From: Kaistella sp. SH40-3
GTDB taxonomy: Bacteria; Bacteroidota; Bacteroidia; Flavobacteriales; Weeksellaceae
Assembly (NCBI RefSeq): GCF_030686865.1
Contig: NZ_JAQYUS010000003.1
Coordinates: 310,001 to 374,000, forward strand
Direction: 5' to 3'
DNA length: 64,000 nt
Shown: positions 8,801 to 17,510 of the stretch, one piece after another
How positions within the stretch are numbered: the stretch's first letter is position 1
How the letters are laid out: each line of letters opens with the position of its first letter
The notes under the pieces: model-generated
Seen by the model: the letters and a program-made list of their open reading frames with translations, nothing else
What the model was told of the DNA's origin: nothing
The model's database searches: none
Translations under genes and position numbers: made by a program

Positions 8801-10198
8801 TTACTCGGGTTTATTTTTGGCAACCTGCGCCATTAATTCTGCTTCAACCACAACGCTGTCACCTACATAGCCATAACCTTGCATGTGAACAATACCTCTT
8901 CTAATCGGCGAAATCAATTCAATTTTAAATACCATCGTATCTCCTGGAACTACTTTTTTCTTGAACTTCACTTTATCCATTTTAATAAAGTAAGTTGAGT
9001 AATTTTCTGGATCAGGAACACTTGCTAAAACCAAAATCCCACCGGTTTGGGCCAATGCTTCTACTTGTAAAACACCTGGCATGACTGGTTCTTTCGGAAA
9101 ATGCCCAACGAAAAACGGTTCGTTCATTGTTACATTTTTCAATCCAACAACATGCGAATCAGAAAGTTCTAAGATTTTATCGATCAATAAAAACGGTGGT
9201 CGGTGTGGCATCAATTTCATAATTCCATTGATGTCGTAAACCGGTTCTTTATAAATATCGATATCTGGAACATTTTTCTTTTTCTGTAATTTCCATTGTC
9301 TGTTTAATTTCTTCGCAAACTGGGTATTTACAAAATGTCCTGGTTTATTGGCAATCACTTTTCCTTTTATCTTAACACCAACTAAAGCCAAGTCACCAAT
9401 AACATCAAGTAATTTATGACGTGCCGCTTCATTTGGATAATTTAAAGTAAGATTATCTAAAATACCATTGGGACGAATCGAAACCTCATCTTTTCCAAAG
9501 GCTTTTTTCAGTTTATCAGAAGTTTCTGCAGTAAGTTCTTTATCAACATAAACGATTGCATTAGAAATATCGCCACCTTTAATTAAACCAGCATCCAAAA
9601 GCATTTCTAATTCATGTAAAAAACTAAAAGTACGTGCCGCAGAAATTTCAGTTTTGAATTCAGAAATATCTTTTAAAGTGGCATTTTGGGTTCCCAATAC
9701 TTTGGTCCCGAAATCAACCATCGTTGTTACTTCATAAGTATCAGATGGAATGATTGTAATTTCTGAACCTGTAACAGGATCGCTATAACTTAACACTTCT
9801 TTTACAACCAGATATTCTCTGGCAGCACACTGTTCCTTAATTCCTGCTTTCTCGATTGCTTCTACGAAAAACTTAGAAGAACCATCTAAAATTGGTGGTT
9901 CTGCACTGTTCATTTCCAAGATAGCATTATCGATATCACATCCTACCAAAGCAGCAAGCAAGTGTTCGCAAGTATGGATCCGCACTCCTAATTTCTCCAG
10001 AGTCGTTCCTCTTTCTGTAGTAGTCACATAGTTGACGTCTGCTTCGATATGAGGATTGCCCTCTAAATCTGTCCTTACGAAAACGAAACCTGTGTTTTCT
10101 TTTGCAGGTTTCATGGTAAGGGTTACTTCGCGACCAGTATGTAGTCCGATTCCGGAGAGAGAAATCTCTTCGTTTAAAGTTTTTTGTTTATCACTCAT
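8801..10198 (-). CDS. lpxC/fabZ: Bifunctional UDP-3-O-acyl-GlcNAc deacetylase / 3-hydroxyacyl-ACP dehydratase
   Basis: This is a natural fusion typical of Bacteroidota. The N-terminal ~310 residues are LpxC, the zinc deacetylase that commits to lipid A synthesis, with HTCEHLLAAL and AARHKLLDVIGDLAL carrying the zinc ligands. The C-terminal ~145 residues are FabZ, with MPHRPPFLLID and GHFPKEPVMPGVLQVEA carrying the catalytic His and Glu. I start at 10198 (MSDKQKTL) and not at an in-frame codon at 10225, because ATGAGTGA then overlaps the lpxD stop by 8 nt. The protein has 465 residues from this start. Confidence 0.97.
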   Translation of the reverse strand: MSDKQKTLNEEISLSGIGLHTGREVTLTMKPAKENTGFVFVRTDLEGNPHIEADVNYVTTTERGTTLEKLGVRIHTCEHLLAALVGCDIDNAILEMNSAEPPILDGSSKFFVEAIEKAGIKEQCAAREYLVVKEVLSYSDPVTGSEITIIPSDTYEVTTMVDFGTKVLGTQNATLKDISEFKTEISAARTFSFLHELEMLLDAGLIKGGDISNAIVYVDKELTAETSDKLKKAFGKDEVSIRPNGILDNLTLNYPNEAARHKLLDVIGDLALVGVKIKGKVIANKPGHFVNTQFAKKLNRQWKLQKKKNVPDIDIYKEPVYDINGIMKLMPHRPPFLLIDKILELSDSHVVGLKNVTMNEPFFVGHFPKEPVMPGVLQVEALAQTGGILVLASVPDPENYSTYFIKMDKVKFKKKVVPGDTMVFKIELISPIRRGIVHMQGYGYVGDSVVVEAELMAQVAKNKPE

Positions 10199-11240
10199 TA
10201 GTGTTATCTTTTGAGTTGAGCTCAAGATTATTTATTCGTTTAACAATATCGGTGAAATTTCTGAAATGCACATAGTTTCTTCTATATTCACCAGCGTTGA
10301 TGGCAGGTGAACCATAGAGAATTTCACCGTCTTTGGTGCTAGAGTTCACACCACTTTGTGCCTGTATTTTTACTTGGTTGCCAATTTGAATATGGCCTAC
10401 AATACCGACTTGACCGCCGATTTGATTCCAGTCTCCAATTACGGTAGAACCTGCGATTCCTGCTTGAGCAGCAATTACATTATTCTGTCCAATTTTCACA
10501 TTATGAGCAATTTGGATCAAGTTATCGATTTTAGTCCCTTTACCGATAATAGTTGAACCGATTGTTCCTCGGTCAATACTACAGTTAGAGCCAATTTCTA
10601 CATGATCTTCCAAAATTACATTTCCTAATTGCGGGATTTTTTGATAACCATCTTTGGTCGGTTGAAAACCGAAACCATCTGAACCAATTACGGTATTGGA
10701 ATGAATGATACAGTTATCGCCAATTACGCAATAATCATAGACCCGTACGCCACTGTATAAGACACAGTTCTTACCAATCTTCACATTTTTTCCAATAAAA
10801 ACTTGTGGGTAAATCTGAGAACCATCGCCAATTTTCACCTTTTCAGATACACAGGTAAAAGCACCTACGTATACATTTTCGCCTACAGATGCAGACTCGT
10901 GAAAAACGGCTCCATCTTCGATTCCTGATTTACGACCTTGCATTTCTTGATACAAATTCATTAAAACCTGAAATGCCAGATAAGCATCTTCAACTACAAT
11001 AATAGTTGGTCGGTACGTTTTTTGGGTTAAAAGTTTCTCGGAAACAATTAGAACTGAACACTTTGATTGATTAATATGTTCTGCAAACCTTTCTTGTGCA
11101 ACGAAAGAAAGATGGCCATCTTCGCCACTTTCAATAGGCGAAACGCCTGTGATTAGCGCCTGCTCATCTCCTATGATTCTTCCGTTAATAAAATTTGCAA
11201 TCTGCGATGCGGTAAATTCCATATCCTGCAAAGATAACAA
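10191..11240 (-). CDS. lpxD: UDP-3-O-acyl-glucosamine N-acyltransferase
   Basis: This 349-residue protein has the full LpxD architecture: an N-terminal domain (to ~110), a hexapeptide beta-helix (about 112-300) with the catalytic His in QIAHNVKIG, and a short helical tail. It performs the third step of lipid A synthesis. It is the first gene of the lpxD-lpxC/fabZ-lpxA series, with an 8-nt overlap to lpxC. The HD-domain gene ends 42 bp upstream. I regard this as the primary lpxD and the copy at 6406-7317 as the paralogue. Confidence 0.95.
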   Translation of the reverse strand: MLSLQDMEFTASQIANFINGRIIGDEQALITGVSPIESGEDGHLSFVAQERFAEHINQSKCSVLIVSEKLLTQKTYRPTIIVVEDAYLAFQVLMNLYQEMQGRKSGIEDGAVFHESASVGENVYVGAFTCVSEKVKIGDGSQIYPQVFIGKNVKIGKNCVLYSGVRVYDYCVIGDNCIIHSNTVIGSDGFGFQPTKDGYQKIPQLGNVILEDHVEIGSNCSIDRGTIGSTIIGKGTKIDNLIQIAHNVKIGQNNVIAAQAGIAGSTVIGDWNQIGGQVGIVGHIQIGNQVKIQAQSGVNSSTKDGEILYGSPAINAGEYRRNYVHFRNFTDIVKRINNLELNSKDNTNE

Positions 11241-11282
11241 ATTCCCAAATATTCCAAATCATTTATGCAACAAATAACTGCT

Positions 11283-12494
11283 TTAAATTTCTCGTGGAAA
11301 TGATAAAATATACTTGGTATTCAATTGGTTGATAAAGGAAGAGAGAATTTGATTCTCAGAATGGTCCAGCGTTATTTTTTGACCATCCTTTTGCAGTAAA
11401 TAAATTGGTTGATGTTCTGCATTATATGGCATCAGATTTCTAGAGATTTGATCTACCAGATCTGAACCAATATCTGCTCCAAATTTCAGGTTTGTTTTCG
11501 CAATCTTATCCTCTATAAATTCCTGTTCAAAAGGTTTTGATGAAATAATGGTTTTAGGAAATTTTCTTTCAATCACACAATTACACAGATACGATAAAAT
11601 AACGTCTTCATTTTTCGTCCAGAATTTTATGGCTTGAATAACATCATTGTCATCGAGTTCTGTAAAACGTTTAATGTCTTCTTCAGTTGCTTTTTCAAAT
11701 TGATTTTTGTGCAGGAAATAGGCCAGGTTTTCTGAAGCAGGAAGTTGTTTCCCCTGAGAAACTAAAAATTTCGCACGATCCAAAATCTTCACCAAAAGGT
11801 ATTCTGCCAAAGCAGAAGTCTTATGATAATACACTTGCCAATACATAAACATTCTTGCAGTCAAAAAGTTTTCGATAGAATAAATACCTTTCGCATCAAT
11901 GACCAATTCATCGTCGGAAACATTCATCATCGAAATAATTCTTTGGGTATTTACATTTCCCTCCGCAACACCAGTATAAAAACTGTCGCGTTTTAAATAG
12001 TCTAAACGGTCAACATCAAGTTGTGATGATATTAATTGGTTAAAGAATTTCCGCTGATACTTGCCCTGAAACATTTCTATCGCCATTGAAAGTTCACCAA
12101 TAAATTCCTCATTCATTTTATTCATTAGCAATAGCGATAATTTCTCGTGATGCCAATCATCCATCAGCATATTTTCTAAAGCGTGAGAAAAAGGGCCATG
12201 ACCAATATCGTGCAGAAGAATTGCCAACAATGCAGCTTTCTCTTCTTCTATTGAAATTTTTACTCCTTTTAATTTTAAAGTCGTCAATGCAGTAAACATT
12301 AAGTGCATCGCTCCTAAAGCGTGATGAAATCTAGTATGTGTTGCGCCAGGAAAAATTAAATTTAATAATCCTGTCTGAGAAATACGTCTTAATCTTTGAA
12401 AATAAGGATGTTCAATAACATCAAAAAGGATTTCGTGAGGAATATTGATAAATCCGTGAACCGGATCATTGATGATTTTAAATTTATTGGTCAT
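11283..12494 (-). CDS. HD-domain phosphohydrolase, dNTPase-like
   Basis: This 403-residue cytosolic protein belongs to the HD superfamily related to dGTP triphosphohydrolases and SAMHD1. It opens with the family hallmark NDPVHGFINIP and FQRLRRISQTG. Metal-binding residues are visible in THTRFHHALG, ILLHDIGHGPFSHALE and DVDRLDYLKRD. Its position just upstream of lpxD recurs in flavobacteria, but its substrate is not known and a dNTP is only an inference. The family also contains enzymes acting on other nucleotides. A -7-like box lies 20 bp upstream. Confidence 0.88.
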   Translation of the reverse strand: MTNKFKIINDPVHGFINIPHEILFDVIEHPYFQRLRRISQTGLLNLIFPGATHTRFHHALGAMHLMFTALTTLKLKGVKISIEEEKAALLAILLHDIGHGPFSHALENMLMDDWHHEKLSLLLMNKMNEEFIGELSMAIEMFQGKYQRKFFNQLISSQLDVDRLDYLKRDSFYTGVAEGNVNTQRIISMMNVSDDELVIDAKGIYSIENFLTARMFMYWQVYYHKTSALAEYLLVKILDRAKFLVSQGKQLPASENLAYFLHKNQFEKATEEDIKRFTELDDNDVIQAIKFWTKNEDVILSYLCNCVIERKFPKTIISSKPFEQEFIEDKIAKTNLKFGADIGSDLVDQISRNLMPYNAEHQPIYLLQKDGQKITLDHSENQILSSFINQLNTKYILSFPREI

Positions 12495-12513
12495 AATAGA
12501 TAGTTCGATTCAG

Positions 12514-12521
12514 CAAATTTA
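12514..12521 (-). promoter_or_regulatory. Bacteroidota -7 box for the HD/lpx series
   Basis: The minus strand reads TAAATTTG, matching TAnnTTTG of the flavobacterial primary sigma factor, 20 bp before the HD-domain start. No clear -33 TTG is seen at the usual distance. Confidence 0.5.
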
Positions 12522-12652
12522 CAATTTAGTTTTAAGGATCATTAAAGTCAAGCAACAGATTAAAGAAGATTAATAGAATGTCTTTATTAATTCCATTTAA
12601 ATTTAACGGAACTTTAACTTGTGTTTAAAGAAAAGTTGGCAGTTTTTGGTTG

Positions 12653-12660
12653 TATTTTTG
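12653..12660 (+). promoter_or_regulatory. Bacteroidota -7 box for porX
   Basis: TATTTTTG matches TAnnTTTG and lies 80 bp before the porX start. The nearest TTG (12636-12638) is only 14 bp upstream, closer than usual, so the -33 part is weak. Confidence 0.4.
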
Positions 12661-12740
12661 ATGACACTAAGATCATAGAATTGCGCCTATTAATGAACCA
12701 TTAATACACGATTCTTAAAATATTAAACAAAAAAAATTAG

Positions 12741-14282
12741 ATGGCAAAAGTTATTTGGATAGACGATGAAGTAGATTTACTAAAACCTCATATTGTATTT
12801 TTAGAAAATAAAGGATATCAAGTTTCACCCGTAAATAATGTGAATGAAGCTTTGGAAATGATTGAAAAAGAAAATTTTCAATTGGCTTTGTTAGATGAAA
12901 ATATGCCCGGAATATCTGGCCTGGAAGCGATTCCAATGATTAAAAATATCGACTCTGCCATTAAAATTGTAATGGTTACCAAGAACGAAGAAGAACTGAT
13001 TATGGAACAGGCAATCGGGTCTCAGATTGCGGATTATATTTTGAAACCGGTGAATCCCAATCAGATTTTGCTTTCATTAAAGAAAAATCTTCAGGAAGAA
13101 ACATTGGTTGAACAGAAAACGATTCTTGAATACCAACAGGAATTCCGAAATCTTTCGATGGAACTTTCTTATTTGAGAACCTATAAAGACTGGGCAGAAT
13201 ATTATAAGAAAATTCTGAATTGGGAAATTAAATTTGATAAAGTTTTCGACAGTGAGTTTTCGGAACTGTTGCAATCTCAAAAAGAAGAAGCCAATATTCA
13301 ATTCTCTAAATTCATCGAAAACAATTACGAAGAGTGGTTGCATTCATCAGAAAAACCAATGATGAGTCATACTTTATTTAAAGAAAAAATAAAACCAGAA
13401 CTGGAAAAAGAAAAAGTTCTTTTGTTAATGATTGATAATCTTCGCTACGATCAGTGGAAAGTGATTGAACCATTATTCACTAAGTTTTACCAAAAAACTT
13501 CTGAAGATTATTACTACAGTATTCTTCCAACGGCCACGCAGTATGCAAGAAATGCTTTCTTCGCTGGATTGATGCCATCGGAAATTGAGAAAAGATTTCC
13601 ACAACATTGGATTAACGATAACGAAGATGGGAATAAAAACGAGCATGAACGCGATTTTTTAGAAGATCAAATGAAGCGCCTTGGTTTGTCTGGTAAATCG
13701 ATGAAGTACTTGAAAATTTTAAATTCTGATTTTGAAAGAAAAATCCTGGATGATTTTAACCAACACAAAAACAACGACTTATTGGTAATTGTTTATAATT
13801 TCATCGATATTTTATCGCATGCAAAGACCGACAATGTAATTGTAAATCAATTGATTAGAGATGACAAAACCTTTAGATCATTAACTTATAACTGGTTTGA
13901 AAATTCTTCTTTATTGAAAATTATTAAACAAGCGGCAGAAAGTGGTTTCAAACTCGTTATCACCACGGATCACGGAACGATTTACGTAAAGAAACCCAGT
14001 AAAGTAGTTGGCGACAGAGAAACATCAACCAATATTCGGTATAAAACAGGAAGAAGTTTAACCTATGAAAATAGTGATGTTTGGGCAATTTCTAATCCGG
14101 AGAAATTATTTTTACCGAAAGGAAATTTAAGTTCGAAATACATCTTTGCGAAAAATAATATCTTCTTGGCGTATCCGAAAAATTACAATCACTTTGTGAA
14201 TTATTATAAAGAAACTTATCAGCACGGTGGTATTTCTTTAGAGGAATGTATTATTCCGATTAGCATATTAGAACCCAAGTAG
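12741..14282 (+). CDS. porX: PorX: response regulator with PglZ/alkaline-phosphatase effector domain
   Basis: This 513-residue protein has an N-terminal CheY-like receiver (residues 1-120) with the acidic pocket DD(8,9), phospho-acceptor Asp52 in LLDENMPG, and KPVNP near residue 103. A helical linker (~125-200) leads to a PglZ-type alkaline-phosphatase-fold domain with LLMIDNLRYDQW, PTATQYARNAFF, NFIDILSHA and TTDHGTIY. This is the exact architecture of PorX, which with the kinase PorY controls T9SS genes. Its PglZ-type domain has reported phosphodiesterase activity on oligonucleotides. The start follows an A-rich leader. T9SS cargo genes lie ~29 kb away in this window. Confidence 0.95.
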   Translation: MAKVIWIDDEVDLLKPHIVFLENKGYQVSPVNNVNEALEMIEKENFQLALLDENMPGISGLEAIPMIKNIDSAIKIVMVTKNEEELIMEQAIGSQIADYILKPVNPNQILLSLKKNLQEETLVEQKTILEYQQEFRNLSMELSYLRTYKDWAEYYKKILNWEIKFDKVFDSEFSELLQSQKEEANIQFSKFIENNYEEWLHSSEKPMMSHTLFKEKIKPELEKEKVLLLMIDNLRYDQWKVIEPLFTKFYQKTSEDYYYSILPTATQYARNAFFAGLMPSEIEKRFPQHWINDNEDGNKNEHERDFLEDQMKRLGLSGKSMKYLKILNSDFERKILDDFNQHKNNDLLVIVYNFIDILSHAKTDNVIVNQLIRDDKTFRSLTYNWFENSSLLKIIKQAAESGFKLVITTDHGTIYVKKPSKVVGDRETSTNIRYKTGRSLTYENSDVWAISNPEKLFLPKGNLSSKYIFAKNNIFLAYPKNYNHFVNYYKETYQHGGISLEECIIPISILEPK

Positions 14283-14322
14283 TTTATTTTCATAGTTTAT
14301 TTCTTTTGGGCTCTAGGGCGGG

Positions 14323-14348
14323 AAAAGCGAAAGTTTTTTCCGCTTTTT
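14323..14348 (+). terminator. Probable terminator of porX
   Basis: AAAAGCG (14323-14329) pairs with CGCTTTT (14341-14347), with an 11-nt loop followed by T residues, 40 bp after the porX stop. The stem is short. Confidence 0.5.
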
Positions 14349-14386
14349 TCATGCTGTAAATCCTCGCCAAACGAAAAGCAAATTCG

Positions 14387-14394
14387 TATTTTTG
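14387..14394 (+). promoter_or_regulatory. Bacteroidota -7 box for the exonuclease III gene
   Basis: TATTTTTG matches TAnnTTTG and lies 16 bp before the ATG at 14411, implying a very short leader. Confidence 0.45.
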
Positions 14395-14410
14395 AACCTT
14401 AAACTTATTT

Positions 14411-15172
14411 ATGAAAATCATCTCTTACAATGTGAACGGAATTCGGGCCGCTTTTACCAAAGACTTTTTGGGCTGGCTTACCGTTGCAAATCCAGACGTC
14501 ATCTGCATTCAGGAAAGTAAAGCTGGGAACGATCAAATCGATATTAAAAGTCTGCAAGAAAATGGCTACTACAGTTTCTGGCATTCTGCGCAGAAAAAAG
14601 GATATTCTGGTGTCGGAATCGCTTCTAAAGTTCAACCCAAACATATTGAATACGGTTGTGGAATTGAACACTACGACTCTGAAGGCAGAATTATGCGTGC
14701 AGATTTCGAAGATTTCTCGGTAATTTCGGTTTATGTTCCGTCGGCATCAAATATCGAGCGACTTGATTTTAAAATGAAATTCTGCTACGATTTCTTAGCG
14801 TATATAAAAGAGCTAAAGAAAACGATTCCTAACCTTATTATATCTGGTGATTTTAATATTTGCCACTACGCGATTGATATTCACAATCCGGAAGGTTTAA
14901 AGAACACGTCAGGATTTCTACCCATGGAAAGAGAATGGATGACTCAGTTCATCGAAGAATGTGAGTTGATTGACAGTTTCCGGTTTTTCAATGATCAACC
15001 CGATAATTATTCGTGGTGGAGTTACCGACAAAATTCGCGCGCCAGAAATAAAGGCTGGAGATTGGATTATAATTTCGTATCTTATACTTTGAAGGATAAA
15101 CTTTCGCGTGCGGCAATTTTGAGTGAGGCAGTGCATTCTGATCATTGTCCAGTTTTGGTGGAATTGTTTTAA
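14411..15172 (+). CDS. xth: Exodeoxyribonuclease III
   Basis: This 253-residue protein is a single EEP-fold (exonuclease-endonuclease-phosphatase) domain of normal length. Catalytic motifs are visible: ICIQESKAG with the metal-binding Glu, GDFNICHYAID, and the C-terminal HSDHCPV His/Asp pair. SWWSYRQNSRARNKGWRLDY is the conserved DNA-binding region. It cleaves at abasic sites and removes 3' blocks in cytosolic base-excision repair. It appears monocistronic, flanked by a terminator on each side. Confidence 0.96.
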   Translation: MKIISYNVNGIRAAFTKDFLGWLTVANPDVICIQESKAGNDQIDIKSLQENGYYSFWHSAQKKGYSGVGIASKVQPKHIEYGCGIEHYDSEGRIMRADFEDFSVISVYVPSASNIERLDFKMKFCYDFLAYIKELKKTIPNLIISGDFNICHYAIDIHNPEGLKNTSGFLPMEREWMTQFIEECELIDSFRFFNDQPDNYSWWSYRQNSRARNKGWRLDYNFVSYTLKDKLSRAAILSEAVHSDHCPVLVELF

Positions 15173-15274
15173 TCTTGAATGACATTATTAGAATAAAATA
15201 TCACTTTAATTTTTAGAGAATAATTCGAAAAGGTACGATTCTTGTCTTTTCTTTAGGGAGGAGGTCAAATAAAA

Positions 15275-15298
15275 AAGCCAACTCTTAAGAATTGGCTT
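15275..15298. terminator. Terminator between convergent xth and rlpA-like genes
   Basis: AAGCCAA (15275-15281) pairs with TTGGCTT (15292-15298), with an A tract on the left and a T-rich right side. It serves the minus-strand rlpA-like gene best, 19 bp after its stop. Confidence 0.65.
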
Positions 15299-15317
15299 GA
15301 TTGTTTTAACATTAATG

Positions 15318-15695
15318 TTAGTCGTTGTCGATAATTTCGTATTCTACGGGCATTGTTCCTCTTGCAGGATCGCCGATTGATTTGTACGCCGCTTTTGAAA
15401 GATCAAGTGCTCTGGAAGAATGAAAAGGACCGCGGTCATTTATTTCTACTACTACACTTTTTCCTGTTCTCAGGTTGGTTACTTTAACCATAGTCCCGAA
15501 TGGAAGCGTTCTGTTGGCTGCGGTTAATTTTGAATTACTGAAAATATCTCCGCTGGCCGTTTTTCTACCGTTAAACTTATCGTGGTAGAACGATGCAAAA
15601 CTTGTTTTTTTGGCATCTTCGGTATTTGTTTTAAAATTAAACAAACCGAGTGTTGAAATCATCATTATGATTAGGAGTGTTCCTCTTTTCATCAT
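15318..15695 (-). CDS. RlpA-like double-psi beta-barrel protein
   Basis: This 125-residue protein has a signal or anchor segment (residues 1-22) and one double-psi beta-barrel domain with the RlpA hallmarks ASFYHDKFNGRKTASGD, LPFGTMVKVTN and INDRGPF. The conserved acidic residue (RGPFHSSRALDLSKAA) is present. RlpA proteins bind or cleave peptidoglycan lacking stem peptides and act at septa. The SPOR domain of proteobacterial RlpA is absent, as in many Bacteroidota. The leader contains ACAAAA. Three inverted TTAACA/TGTTAA sites lie upstream. Confidence 0.88.
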   Translation of the reverse strand: MMKRGTLLIIMMISTLGLFNFKTNTEDAKKTSFASFYHDKFNGRKTASGDIFSNSKLTAANRTLPFGTMVKVTNLRTGKSVVVEINDRGPFHSSRALDLSKAAYKSIGDPARGTMPVEYEIIDND

Positions 15696-15726
15696 TTTGA
15701 ATTTATTTTTGTGGGTTTTGACTTTG

Positions 15727-15734
15727 CAAATTTA
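15727..15734 (-). promoter_or_regulatory. Bacteroidota -7 box for the rlpA-like gene
   Basis: The minus strand reads TAAATTTG, matching TAnnTTTG, 32 bp before the start codon. Confidence 0.5.
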
Positions 15735-15776
15735 TTCCGAAATTGACTTATACAACACCCAAGTAGTTAAACACTC

Positions 15777-15850
15777 TTAACAAATTGTTAAATTTTTGTT
15801 AACAATGTCTGTATTCTCCTTAATAGCAGCATTTAACAAACATTGTTAAA
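15777..15850. promoter_or_regulatory. Three TTAACA/TGTTAA inverted repeats upstream of the rlpA-like gene
   Basis: TTAACAAATTGTTAA (15777-15791), the perfect palindrome TTGTTAACAA (15796-15805) and an interrupted palindrome with TTTAACA/TGTTAAA arms (15832-15850) lie 40-120 bp upstream of the -7 box. They look like a row of dimer binding sites. The region is AT-rich, so chance is possible. The rest of the 343-bp gap to rimO holds only the rimO terminator. Confidence 0.4.
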
Positions 15851-15951
15851 TTGTGTTAAAATTAAGCATTAAATGTTAATGATTTTAACTAAACATTGCA
15901 TAACACCTAAACACTACAAGCAATAAAACCCTGATTATCAATTAAATAAAT

Positions 15952-15986
15952 AAAAAATACTTCCAGGAATTCTGGAAGTATTTTTT
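15952..15986. terminator. Terminator of rimO
   Basis: A perfect 15-bp stem (15952-15966 / 15972-15986) with loop GAATT and flanking A and T tracts lies 52 bp after the rimO stop. It could act in both directions. Confidence 0.85.
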
Positions 15987-16038
15987 TGATGATTATCTTT
16001 ATAGTATTGTCAAAAAAATGACCAATAATTGCTAAATA

Positions 16039-17340
16039 TTAAACCAATTCGCCATATAAATCGAACTCTTCTGCAGCGGTAATCTTGATATCGGCAAATT
16101 CTCCGATTGACAAATAAACGTTTTCTGCTGCTACTAAAACGGTATTGTCTACATCTGGCGAATCGAACTCTGTTCTTCCTACAAAATAATTTCCTTCTTT
16201 ACGATCGAAAATACAACGGTATGTTTTACCAATTCTCTCCTGATTCTTTTCCCAAGAAATCTGAGATTGTAATTCCATGATTTCTTCTACTCTCGCTTCT
16301 TTTACCTCTTGAGGAACATCGTCTTCTAAAACGAATGCCGTAGTATTTTCTTCATGCGAATAAGTGAAACAACCTAAACGATCGAATCTTTGCTCCCGAA
16401 CCCATTCTTTCATTTCCTGGAATCGCTCTTCTGTTTCTCCCGGGAAACCAACAATCAATGTAGTTCTAATCGCCATATCTGGAACCATCTGTCTGAATTT
16501 CGCCAATAATGCGTTGGTTTTTTCGTGAGAAGTTCCTCGTTTCATGGCTTTCAACAAATCAGAATTAATGTGTTGTAAAGGAATATCGATATAGTTACAA
16601 ACTTTCGGTTCGTTTTTAATAATCTCTAGAACATCTTCCGGAAAGCCAGTTGGGAATGCATAATGCAGACGAATCCACTCAATTCCTTCTACTTTTACCA
16701 AACGTAAAAGCAAATCGCCTAACGCTCTTTTTTTATAGATGTCTAAACCATAATAGGTTAAATCCTGTGCAATTAAAATAAGTTCTTTAACTCCTTTTTT
16801 CGCTAATTTCTCTGCTTCAATCACTAAATTTTCGATTGGTGTTGAAATATTCCCACCTCTCATTAAAGGAATTGCACAAAAAGAACATGGTCGGTCGCAG
16901 CCTTCAGAAATCTTTAAGTAAGCGTAATGTCTTGGAGTAGTAACCATTCTTTCGCCCACCAATTCATGTTTATAATCTGCACCTAGATGCTTTAACAATA
17001 AAGGCAAATCGCGAGTACCGAAATACTGATCAACATCTGGAATTTCTCTGATTAAATCTGGTTTATATCTTTCTGACAAACAACCGGTAACAAAAACCTG
17101 TTCAACTTCGCCTCTGTTTTTTGCCTCTACAAATTCTAGAATGGTGTTAATGCTTTCTTCTTTAGCATTATCAATAAATCCGCAAGTATTGATTACAACG
17201 ATGTCTCCTTTATCTTCGTGAACCACTTCCTTTCCGTTGGCTTGTAATTGTCCCATCAACACTTCAGAATCATAAACATTTTTGGAACATCCAAGAGTTA
17301 CGATATTGATTTTCTTTTTTCCGACGGATTTTGTACGCAT
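16039..17340 (-). CDS. rimO: Ribosomal protein uS12 methylthiotransferase
   Basis: This 433-residue radical-SAM enzyme has an N-terminal MTTase domain with three cluster cysteines (VTLGCSKN, INTCGF, VTGCLSER), the radical-SAM CDRPCSFC motif and a C-terminal TRAM domain (from about residue 370). It adds a methylthio group to a conserved Asp of ribosomal protein S12. RimO fits better than MiaB because of GCSKN and the PLMRGG sequence after the SAM cysteines. It has its own -7 box and terminator, so it is probably monocistronic. Confidence 0.95.
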   Translation of the reverse strand: MRTKSVGKKKINIVTLGCSKNVYDSEVLMGQLQANGKEVVHEDKGDIVVINTCGFIDNAKEESINTILEFVEAKNRGEVEQVFVTGCLSERYKPDLIREIPDVDQYFGTRDLPLLLKHLGADYKHELVGERMVTTPRHYAYLKISEGCDRPCSFCAIPLMRGGNISTPIENLVIEAEKLAKKGVKELILIAQDLTYYGLDIYKKRALGDLLLRLVKVEGIEWIRLHYAFPTGFPEDVLEIIKNEPKVCNYIDIPLQHINSDLLKAMKRGTSHEKTNALLAKFRQMVPDMAIRTTLIVGFPGETEERFQEMKEWVREQRFDRLGCFTYSHEENTTAFVLEDDVPQEVKEARVEEIMELQSQISWEKNQERIGKTYRCIFDRKEGNYFVGRTEFDSPDVDNTVLVAAENVYLSIGEFADIKITAAEEFDLYGELV

Positions 17341-17387
17341 AATTTTAAAGTAATAAGTTGATTAGCAGTGGCTAATTTTTGTGGGTG

Positions 17388-17395
17388 CAAATTTA
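17388..17395 (-). promoter_or_regulatory. Bacteroidota -7 box for rimO
   Basis: The minus strand reads TAAATTTG, matching TAnnTTTG, 48 bp before the rimO start. Confidence 0.5.
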
Positions 17396-17447
17396 GTGAT
17401 TTATTTGTTACAGAAAATTAAAAAATGACTTGATCTTTTAAAAGAAA

Positions 17448-17481
17448 AAATCCTTTAAGATTAAGATTTCTTAAAGGATTT
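17448..17481 (-). terminator. Terminator of the surface-glycan locus
   Basis: AAATCCTTTAAG (17448-17459) pairs perfectly with CTTAAAGGATTT (17470-17481), followed on the minus strand by a T-rich tract. It lies 30 bp after the rfbA stop and marks the downstream end of the long minus-strand glycan gene series. Confidence 0.8.
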
Positions 17482-17510
17482 CCGGTTTTACTTGATATTG
17501 AATAGCAATA

